Below are positions 1 through 6,574 of a stretch of DNA of 64,000 nt, in pieces; position 1 is the stretch's first letter; the number at the start of each line of letters is the position of its first letter. The stretch is from a virus. The stretch lies in IMG/VR virus record IMGVR_UViG_3300032245_001860, positions 124,001 through 188,000 of that record, one strand, 5' to 3'. The position numbers were made by a program, and so were the translations under genes. Below the pieces are notes generated by a model. It saw nothing but the letters and a program-made list of their open reading frames with translations, did not search any database and had not been told where the DNA came from.

Positions 1-2
1 TA

Positions 3-83
3 GGCAATTACAGGTACTACGATATGGATATGACAATAGGTAACGCATTAGCTACAGTAAAAAAAGAATTTGCAGGAAAATAA
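3..83 (+). CDS. C-terminal fragment of a UDP-galactopyranose mutase-like protein
   Basis: The frame is open from the window edge to TAA at 81-83, giving the last 26 residues of a gene that starts outside. The fragment reads YRYYDMDMTIGNAL followed by a short basic tail. This closely resembles the end of bacterial UDP-galactopyranose mutase (Glf), which finishes with a Y-[RK]-Y-x-[DN]-M-D-x-x-I-x-x-A-L element beside the flavin site. That enzyme interconverts UDP-galactopyranose and UDP-galactofuranose. The match is to a known C-terminal signature only; 26 residues cannot exclude another flavoprotein of the same fold. If correct, it is another nucleotide-sugar enzyme in a phage that carries a glycan cassette at 16.7-23.7 kb. 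Confidence 0.5.
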   Translation, partial: GNYRYYDMDMTIGNALATVKKEFAGK

Positions 84-169
84 TATAACGAATGCAAAAA
101 ACATATTATGTCTGTCTCTTCAATGAACCTAAAAATAAAAGAAGACAAATATTTTAATGGAACAATATA

Positions 170-622
170 ATGCCACAAAAAATATCTTCAGAAATTAACA
201 ATCTAATTAAAAAAGCAAAAATTTTAGATTCATTAGGAAAATTTAAAGAGTCAGATAATATTTTTGTAAAGTTATCCCAATATTACGTAGAGCAATCAGT
301 CACCAAAGTTCCATCTGTTCAATATTTTGAAATGGATGAAATTGCTGATGAGTACGAAGAAAATGAAAAAAACTATCGTACTAAAAAACCCAATCTTCGT
401 GTCCCTCAATATTTTGATTTAGGTGTTGGTGAAGATGAAGAAAACTTAGAGGGTAAACTCAACGGTCCTGATAGTGTTCCTGGTCCTGCTTATATAGACC
501 CAGGTAATCTTGCCTCAAGCCCATCAATGGCTGGAGATGTTGATTGCTTTACTTGGGAAGAAACTTACGAAAAGAATGTTGATGAAGGCAATGGATGGAA
601 AAATAGAATTCCATTGAGATAG
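170..622 (+). CDS. hypothetical protein, 150 aa
   Basis: Unrecognised. The N-terminal 45 residues are basic and predicted helical (KKAKILDSLGKFKESDNIF resembles a short TPR-like helix pair). They are followed by an acidic linker and a Pro/Gly-rich C-terminal half without obvious motifs. The start at 170 has a weak GGA about 8 nt upstream. It stops with TAG and is followed 8 nt later by the next gene, which has a good AGGAGA site, so the two are probably co-transcribed. Position just before the head genes suggests a late protein, but nothing in the sequence gives a function. Confidence 0.6.
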   Translation: MPQKISSEINNLIKKAKILDSLGKFKESDNIFVKLSQYYVEQSVTKVPSVQYFEMDEIADEYEENEKNYRTKKPNLRVPQYFDLGVGEDEENLEGKLNGPDSVPGPAYIDPGNLASSPSMAGDVDCFTWEETYEKNVDEGNGWKNRIPLR

Positions 623-630
623 GAGAAATT

Positions 631-1122
631 ATGCCAATTCCAATTAAACCAGTTCATTCATTAGATTTGCATGCTGAAATTTTTGATTCACCCTCAATGG
701 AAGGCTTAGGACTGTCAGACATCCAAATCCAACTTTTGGGTATGACCGCAGCACCTAAAAAAGAAGCATCTGTAAAATTAAGCGAAAGATACATTTCTAT
801 GCTTAAGGATATTGATAAAAACATTAACGAAGTTGTTACTGCTGCAAATGCTGCTGTTAATAACAAAGATGGAAAAGTTTGCACAGTTCCAGGTGAAATC
901 TCAGACAATGATCTTTTAGCACTTAAAACTGCAGGATTGATCAGTGGTTATGGCAGATCTGTTTCCTTGACAGATAAAGCAAAATTAGCTTTGAGAGATT
1001 TTTATCTTAGCACAGATACAACTAATGAATTCAGAAAATCAAGAACAAAAGAAAAATTTGATTTAAATGAAGCAAGAACAGTGAAGGTTTCAAACACAAA
1101 ATTTATACGTGTTGCAACTTGA
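631..1122 (+). CDS. hypothetical protein with winged-helix-like segment
   Basis: 163 aa, with AGGAGA 4-5 nt before the ATG. Residues about 92-125 (DNDLLALKTAGLISG, a short turn, then VSLTDKAKLALRDF) look like the recognition helix and wing of a small winged-helix domain. This is fold-level inference only. The N-terminal 90 residues contain a helical stretch and no recognised motif. The protein ends TKFIRVAT and then TGA. The same reading frame continues without another stop through a DUF192 domain to 1506, so this product may be the N-terminal part of a larger protein made by stop-codon readthrough, or the first half of a broken gene. Confidence 0.6.
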   Translation: MPIPIKPVHSLDLHAEIFDSPSMEGLGLSDIQIQLLGMTAAPKKEASVKLSERYISMLKDIDKNINEVVTAANAAVNNKDGKVCTVPGEISDNDLLALKTAGLISGYGRSVSLTDKAKLALRDFYLSTDTTNEFRKSRTKEKFDLNEARTVKVSNTKFIRVAT

Positions 1123-1191
1123 CTGAGCAAATCTGACGAACTGGATGTTCGCTTTATAGCAAAAGATGATCATTCAAGGGCAAAAGGCTTA
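1120..1191 (+). other. in-frame TGA and open extension joining two reading frames
   Basis: The TGA ending the upstream gene and the DUF192 frame are in the same register. The 23 codons between the TGA and the ATG at 1192 contain no stop and encode the conserved first part of the DUF192 domain (DVRFIAKDDHSRAKG). The nucleotide after TGA is C, a context known to be leaky in bacteria. Seen in the sequence: the continuity and the domain homology. Inferred: readthrough, non-canonical initiation, or a recent nonsense mutation or sequencing error. Confidence 0.55.
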
Positions 1192-1506
1192 ATGCATGCA
1201 AAGCCCTTAAATGAACTTGAAGTAGCATATTTTATATTTCCAACAGAAGATTGTCATTCATTTTGGAATAAAAATGTAGATTTTTCATTAACTTTAGCTT
1301 TTTTAGATAAAGATAATGAGATTGTTGATTTCAAAGACTTAGAAAAGCAAAGTCCTAAACTTGTTAGCCCAGATTCAAACAGAGTTAAATTTGTTGTAGA
1401 AGCTAATAAAGGATTATTCGAAAAACTTGGAATTAAAACTGGGGATAAGCTTATCCTTAAAAATAATAAACTTATAGTTGAAAAAAACCACAAAACAAAA
1501 CCTTAA
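1192..1506 (+). CDS. DUF192 domain protein (N-terminally incomplete as called)
   Basis: Strong resemblance to the DUF192 family (PF02643): the family pattern GLM-x-x-x-x-L, HSFW-x-KN, [IL]AFLD-x-x and the closing 'GLFEKLGIKTGD' are all present in order. The family is a small beta-barrel of uncertain biochemical role. The first ATG is at 1192 with a poor AAGG 4 nt upstream. The domain, however, needs the preceding codons 1141-1191, which encode the first strand and the RAKGLM motif. Those codons are in frame and open back to TGA at 1120-1122. Starting at 1192 would therefore produce a barrel missing a strand. Non-ATG initiation (CTG at 1123 or 1141) or readthrough from the upstream gene would restore it. 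Confidence 0.7.
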   Translation: MHAKPLNELEVAYFIFPTEDCHSFWNKNVDFSLTLAFLDKDNEIVDFKDLEKQSPKLVSPDSNRVKFVVEANKGLFEKLGIKTGDKLILKNNKLIVEKNHKTKP

Positions 1507-1596
1507 AGGAAATTGAGCCTTTTTTTTAGAAGGTTTTAATAAACCCCGACTATGTATTTAGGGTGCTGTTTGAAATCTTGAGGAGAAAAAATAATT

Positions 1597-2604
1597 ATGG
1601 CTGATAGAATTTTCCCAAACAGATATCAAGAGGAACCTCTTGATTCTGACTTGGTCTACCAAGCAATTAACTGGGATAACTTTAACACCAAACTCGCAGA
1701 AGTTCAAAATGGTGTCAACGTACCAGAACTTCCAGCTGAGTTCAAAGAAGTTCTTGCTAAAAAGAAATCTGAAGACATGCCAGAAGAAGTTGAAGAAATG
1801 TTCAAAAACAAGAACAAAAGAGATGATGCAGATGCTGATGATCTTTCTGATGTTCCTGAGCAACTTCGTGAATTTGTAAAGAAGAAGCAAGACAAATCTA
1901 AGGGCAAGAAGTCCGAAGTAAAAGATGAAGAAGTCAAACCAGTTGAAACTGAAGAAGCTGGTTGGAAAAATGGCAAAAATATGAAGAAAGCTAATACTTT
2001 AGTTTTCAATCATCCTTCACAATTGTCAGCAGAAGCAGTAGAAGCTGCTATTGCAGAAGGTAATCAAGAATTAGCAAATGCTATTCTTGCTGCAAGACAT
2101 GAAAGAAGAGTCAGATTAGCTGGCAAGATTGAAACAAGAATTGCAGAAGAAACTGATAGATCTGTCAAGCTTGCGCAAAGAAGAGCTTACAGAGAAAATT
2201 TAGTTAAGATGGCAGCACAAGAAACTAAGAGTGTCAAGACTGCTAATACTGCCAAGAAGACTGAAACAGCAACAGAAGATGGTTTTGTTAAGGTTTCTAA
2301 TCTTGACAATTCTGCTAAGAAAGCTTTCGCATCTAAGGCCATTGCACAAGGTTTCCCAAAAGAATATGTTGATGCTATTTTAGGTGAATCACAGCCAGTT
2401 GTTGACAATACATCAGAAATCAGAAATGTCATGGCATCTGAATTATCTGAGAATGTAAAGAAAGCAGCTGTTTCTTCAATGGTCAAAGTTGCAACCCTTA
2501 CAGACGCTGATTATTCCAGAATTATTGATTACTGGAAGAATGAGCTTGGTTATGGCGATCAAGAGTGGATCGACGCACTCTTTACCAAAAAGTACGATAA
2601 GTAA
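1597..2604 (+). CDS. charged helical late protein, possible internal head protein
   Basis: 335 aa with GAGGAG 12 nt before the ATG. Residues 40-125 are very rich in Lys, Glu and Asp. Residues 130-290 are Ala-rich and helical with repeated short elements such as VKLAQ, VKTAN and VKVAT. The last 30 residues contain DYWKNELGYG, nearly identical to a block at the end of the 1119-aa protein at 43172-46531 (DYWDKELGYG). The composition resembles phage internal head or scaffold-associated proteins, but no family is recognised. The gene is followed by a 12-bp perfect hairpin. Confidence 0.6.
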   Translation: MADRIFPNRYQEEPLDSDLVYQAINWDNFNTKLAEVQNGVNVPELPAEFKEVLAKKKSEDMPEEVEEMFKNKNKRDDADADDLSDVPEQLREFVKKKQDKSKGKKSEVKDEEVKPVETEEAGWKNGKNMKKANTLVFNHPSQLSAEAVEAAIAEGNQELANAILAARHERRVRLAGKIETRIAEETDRSVKLAQRRAYRENLVKMAAQETKSVKTANTAKKTETATEDGFVKVSNLDNSAKKAFASKAIAQGFPKEYVDAILGESQPVVDNTSEIRNVMASELSENVKKAAVSSMVKVATLTDADYSRIIDYWKNELGYGDQEWIDALFTKKYDK

Positions 2605-2618
2605 TTCCTCAAGATTAA

Positions 2619-2647
2619 TATCCCAGGAGGTTTATCCTCCTGGGATA
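2619..2647. terminator. 12-bp perfect hairpin, terminator or processing site
   Basis: A perfect 12-bp inverted repeat (2619-2630 with 2636-2647, loop TTTAT) lies in the 77-nt gap after the 335-aa gene. The left arm contains AGGAGG, which the stem would bury. It lacks a following T run, so it is not a textbook intrinsic terminator. It may be an mRNA end or an RNase processing site. Confidence 0.5.
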
Positions 2648-2681
2648 AAATTGTAGGAAATAAATATCCAGGGAAATAAAA

Positions 2682-3497
2682 ATGAGTAAATTCAGAAGAG
2701 TACAAGAAACCGAAAACATACCAAATTTTATCACTAATAAATTTGTTGGTGCTTCTGTTGATATCGAAGAAGATCCGTATGCTGAACTTAAGAAAAATTC
2801 AACAGAAAATAGAATTAAGATTTCTAAACAACAAATTGGTATGACTAAGGAAGCTGCAAGTGTAAACAAACCTTGGGAAAAGATCTCTGGTGCATCAATG
2901 TACGATGATCTTCGCCCACAATCATTTGAAGAAAGACTTGCAAATCTTGAAGTTGGAGCTATCAGAAGATCTGATTATGCTTATGACGATGGTGATAATA
3001 CCAGAACTACAACAAGTGGCCTTAAAGCATTTTCAAGTGAAGATTATATGAATGCTATGCTATCAAGATCAGCTTCTATTTTTAATCCAGATATGATTGC
3101 AATATCTGAAGAATTTCTCAGTAGTCAAGAAACAACATCATCTCAAGCAGTTTTAGAACAATCTACAAGAAGAGAAGCAAAAGCATCAAAACATCAAGCT
3201 TGGGAAGAAAAGAATTTAGGAACTCTTAGACAATCTAAAGTTGTCACATCAAGAGCAAATTCAATCTTAAGAACTTCTGCTGAATCAGAATACAATTCTC
3301 AATTTGGAATGATCGACCCAAGTCAATTAGATCAAAGAGAATCAATGAGAGTTGCTAATCAAGAAAAGATTAGAGAACAAAGATTAGCTATTAAGAAAAA
3401 CTTTGATGAAGAAATTTTAAGAAATTCTCAACAAAGACCAAAGACATTATCAGAAATTTACAACAGCATTAATTTGGATTTTGAAGATTTAGATTAA
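2682..3497 (+). CDS. hypothetical late protein, 271 aa
   Basis: Unrecognised. It is preceded by an AGGGAA site. The sequence is polar and largely helical, with long Glu/Arg/Gln-rich stretches in residues 150-260 (for example MRVANQEKIREQRLAIKKNF) that could form a coiled coil, and an acidic C-terminus (NLDFEDLD). The next gene starts 1 nt after the stop, which indicates translational coupling within a run of five genes leading to the portal. Placement suggests a head-associated role; no catalytic motif is visible. Confidence 0.6.
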   Translation: MSKFRRVQETENIPNFITNKFVGASVDIEEDPYAELKKNSTENRIKISKQQIGMTKEAASVNKPWEKISGASMYDDLRPQSFEERLANLEVGAIRRSDYAYDDGDNTRTTTSGLKAFSSEDYMNAMLSRSASIFNPDMIAISEEFLSSQETTSSQAVLEQSTRREAKASKHQAWEEKNLGTLRQSKVVTSRANSILRTSAESEYNSQFGMIDPSQLDQRESMRVANQEKIREQRLAIKKNFDEEILRNSQQRPKTLSEIYNSINLDFEDLD

Positions 3498-3498
3498 T

Positions 3499-4407
3499 AT
3501 GGAAAAGTTATCAAATATGCCAATTGGATCTAATCCAGCTACAGCACCTGAAGGAGCAATTAATAATCAATTGAATGCGCCAGCTGCTGGAATAACTCCT
3601 AAACAACTAAAAGATTTCTTGAACAAGCTTATCAGATACGGTAATAGGCCACCTAAAGAACTTTTAGAAGAATTAGGCAATTTGTCAACTTCAGATAAAA
3701 TTAAAAGCGACAAAATCAAAGATGAATTAAGAAAAATTGGCAATGCTTACACTCATGGTGGTATTGAAACAAAAGACCCATTAAGTGGAAAAAAAGATCC
3801 TACTGGCCACACATTAGCCAAAAGATTATTAGAAAAATTGCCAGGTTTAAGTCAAACCAATCAACATCAAAGATCTATAGAGGGAACAAACGTGTACAAC
3901 AACAGAATTGCACAAACTGTCAAAAAGAAGAAAAAGACAAGAGGAAATCCTTTCAGAGTTTTAATGGGTAAAGTTGGAAAATTGCTTGACCATGGTGTTG
4001 AAAAAAATGACATAGTTCGTTATCTTGCTAAATTGAAATATTGGAACAATGAAACTATAGAAAGAGCAGTAGATATTGTCAGAGATTATAATAAAAAGAA
4101 AAAGAAAGATACTGACAAATTCAAAGAAACAACCGAAAAAGAGGCTTCATCAAACACAAGAACTGTCGTAGCTGCCCTGGATTATGACAGAGAACCTGAT
4201 TTTCACAAAAAGTCAACAGGTGAACTTATTTACAGAGCTTGTTTCTTATTAGATGTTTTAGAAACTGACAAAGAAACTGTTCAACCATTAGATAAACCTA
4301 CTGTTGGCAAAAAAGAAGCCAAGGCAGAATTAGCACTTGTTAAAAAGGCACTTGTTGATAGAGGTTTAGATCAAGAAGAACTTTTACTTTTGGGTATAGG
4401 AAAATAA
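3499..4407 (+). CDS. hypothetical lysine-rich late protein, 302 aa
   Basis: Unrecognised. The protein is strongly basic in the middle (runs of KKKKK near residues 137 and 198), suggesting nucleic acid or acidic-protein contact. Residues 150-190 form a predicted helical segment with a spaced hydrophobic pattern. Its start follows the preceding stop by 1 nt and its stop is 1 nt before the next ATG, so it is translationally coupled on both sides. A 'KLPGLSQTNQ' segment is reminiscent of 'SLPGLSNAAGQ' in the gene at 6051, but this is too short to prove relationship. Confidence 0.6.
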   Translation: MEKLSNMPIGSNPATAPEGAINNQLNAPAAGITPKQLKDFLNKLIRYGNRPPKELLEELGNLSTSDKIKSDKIKDELRKIGNAYTHGGIETKDPLSGKKDPTGHTLAKRLLEKLPGLSQTNQHQRSIEGTNVYNNRIAQTVKKKKKTRGNPFRVLMGKVGKLLDHGVEKNDIVRYLAKLKYWNNETIERAVDIVRDYNKKKKKDTDKFKETTEKEASSNTRTVVAALDYDREPDFHKKSTGELIYRACFLLDVLETDKETVQPLDKPTVGKKEAKAELALVKKALVDRGLDQEELLLLGIGK

Positions 4408-4408
4408 A

Positions 4409-6049
4409 ATGAGCGATAAATACAAAGTAAAAATACATACTCATAATCCAGAAGTTGCAGAAAAATTAGTTAATGGAACTGGCTTATTTCACATGCTCCA
4501 TGACACCATTGCTGGTCTTGGAAAACAATTAAATGAAAAAAGATTTATGCCAGCAGATTCCCCATTTTTTGCACTTACAAAATCTGATTTTGATATAGAT
4601 GACCCAATAGTTTCAAAGTTTTTTGACAATGGTGGTTTAGATAATGCTGTCAAAATTATCAAACTTCAACCCTCAGAAGCACATGGAAAAATGGTTGAGT
4701 GTTACAATGATCTTTACTCTTTCAGAACCGCTTTTGTAGCTAACAATTTACGTAAAGCCTATAATGCTTTACAAAATGCTATTGATTCTACTAATGATGC
4801 AGTTAGATTGGAAAGAATAGCAAATAAAGTTCAACAAAAATCTTCAGGTTATTGGCAAATTGAATCCTTAAATGCAATTGATGAAAGTTTAAAATTAGCA
4901 AATAGTTCTGAAACTAAAACATTAACATATGCCAGAGATTTAGTTTTATCTGGTGACAAAGACTTTTTTACAACTGCTTCAAAATTAGTAAAAAGTATTT
5001 TTGCTGAAGCATATCCAAAGGCTAATACAAGAGTCGCTTACACAACCTTAAGCACACAAGATAATGAACCTTTCTTAATGTGTCCAAAGGGCATTTATCA
5101 AGGCAAACATACTGTACCTATGGAAATCAGCAAATGTAGAGAAAACTGCATTGATTCAAGGGTAAGTAAAGACGGTGTAGTAACTTGTGCTTATCAAGAT
5201 TGGTTGAAAGTTGCATTCGAACCACATGATAAAGTTATGGCAAGATTATACGTCCATAGACATCCTGACAATGATGAAAATCCAATGGAAATTGCTGAGG
5301 GCGAAAGAGGTCATAAACTCAAGGATACAGATTTTGGATATGAAGCAAGATTTGATCATTCTGACCGTGGAGCTAATAAGTTAAGAGGAAAACAAAATCT
5401 TACAGAATCAAGAGAAAAACAACTTGATGATCTCAAATCCACTTCTTATGGTCATACTCGTGAAGATGAACCAAGAAAGAGACCTAAGCAAGCTCAAACT
5501 AATTCTACAAAAGTTATTGAAGATCAATTGCCAAGAAAACAACAAAAAGGTGATCATTTCTTAGAAGCTTTGCTAAATAAACTTAATAGAACAGAATCTG
5601 TTACTGATGAAGTTAGAGAAACTCAATTAGATGATAAGGGTCTTTACAATCACAGAGGCGAGATGGAAGAATCTTACCCTGTTCAATTAGAAAACAGAAA
5701 ACAAGAAAATGTAGATTATAAGGCTGAATTGAACAAAGATTTTGACGAGCCTGAAGAATCTGTTGCTCATTTGTTGAACAAGACTGCAAATAAGAAAGAT
5801 ACCACTCTTAATGGTGAACTTGATGAATCAAGAAGATACATCAAGACAGATGACACAAAAGAAATGCAGTTGAAAGAAAGAAGAACTATCAAGAAAGATG
5901 CTGATATTGATAAAAATATTGAATCTCTTTTAGACGAAGATGATGATTACCATCAATTTTCTGATGAAGACCTAAAGCATTTTGCTCATGAATTAGGGTT
6001 GGACAGCTATCTTGAAGATTCAAGAACTGACAACGATATAGAGTCTTAA
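4409..6049 (+). CDS. hypothetical late protein with Cys-rich motif, 546 aa
   Basis: Not assigned to a named family. Residues 1-215 are a helical domain. Residues 225-270 contain a compact cysteine cluster (CPKGIYQGK, then KCRENCIDSR, then VTCAYQDWL): four Cys with spacing suggestive of a zinc or structural disulfide site. The remaining 270 residues are highly charged, probably flexible, and end in an acidic helix. It is coupled to its neighbours by 1-nt gaps. Position two genes before the portal, in a head-protein operon, suggests a minor head or packaging-associated component. Confidence 0.6.
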   Translation: MSDKYKVKIHTHNPEVAEKLVNGTGLFHMLHDTIAGLGKQLNEKRFMPADSPFFALTKSDFDIDDPIVSKFFDNGGLDNAVKIIKLQPSEAHGKMVECYNDLYSFRTAFVANNLRKAYNALQNAIDSTNDAVRLERIANKVQQKSSGYWQIESLNAIDESLKLANSSETKTLTYARDLVLSGDKDFFTTASKLVKSIFAEAYPKANTRVAYTTLSTQDNEPFLMCPKGIYQGKHTVPMEISKCRENCIDSRVSKDGVVTCAYQDWLKVAFEPHDKVMARLYVHRHPDNDENPMEIAEGERGHKLKDTDFGYEARFDHSDRGANKLRGKQNLTESREKQLDDLKSTSYGHTREDEPRKRPKQAQTNSTKVIEDQLPRKQQKGDHFLEALLNKLNRTESVTDEVRETQLDDKGLYNHRGEMEESYPVQLENRKQENVDYKAELNKDFDEPEESVAHLLNKTANKKDTTLNGELDESRRYIKTDDTKEMQLKERRTIKKDADIDKNIESLLDEDDDYHQFSDEDLKHFAHELGLDSYLEDSRTDNDIES

Positions 6050-6050
6050 T

Positions 6051-6566
6051 ATGTGGTACAGAAAAGTTTTAGCATCATTGCCTGGACTATCTAATGCAGC
6101 AGGGCAAAATAAATCAATTTTAGATCAAGAAATTCAAGGCTTAAATGTTAGTGCAGAGCAATTATATCCTGAGCTTGAAGAAATGCTCAAAGAAATGAAT
6201 TTTGAACCTAAAGAATATGAAAAACTTCCTGATCATGCCAGAAGAAATATTTGGGATATCATAGTTCATAAGTACGACACTAATCTATATAACAATTTTG
6301 AAGATTCTGATACTCCAGGATTTGATGCTACTGAAGCAAGAAGACATTCACCTTACCATAGCAATCCATCTGAAACACCTATTGAAGAGCAGTTGGAAGC
6401 TACAAGACATGAAACTGTTGACCGTGAGCCAAACAATATGCTTCAAGCAGAAAAAGGCAATGGCGGTATGACTATGTTCAACGGAAAAGGTGTTTCACAG
6501 TATGCTTCTGGTAAGGGTGCAAGAATGTTCTATGACAATCTCCCTTCTAATCAGACATTGGTATAA
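6051..6566 (+). CDS. hypothetical late protein beginning MWYRKVLAS
   Basis: 171 aa, unrecognised. The first residues MWYRKVLASLPGL resemble the N-terminus of the NlpC/P60 protein at 23687 (MWYKKAFIQ), suggesting a shared N-terminal sorting or processing peptide. The C-terminal third is Gly/Asn-rich. The stop codon lies within a TATAAT hexamer positioned 7 nt before the portal ATG. It begins 1 nt after the preceding stop. Confidence 0.6.
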   Translation: MWYRKVLASLPGLSNAAGQNKSILDQEIQGLNVSAEQLYPELEEMLKEMNFEPKEYEKLPDHARRNIWDIIVHKYDTNLYNNFEDSDTPGFDATEARRHSPYHSNPSETPIEEQLEATRHETVDREPNNMLQAEKGNGGMTMFNGKGVSQYASGKGARMFYDNLPSNQTLV

Positions 6567-6574
6567 TATATGTT

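Noticed and set aside
631-1506. Genetic code change with TGA read as an amino acid
   Set aside because: TGA is used as a normal stop with ATGA overlaps at 18077, 18400 and 20940, so a general recoding is excluded.
1507-1560. Terminator at the T run after the DUF192 gene
   Set aside because: The T run is present but no stem of more than about 5 bp can be formed.
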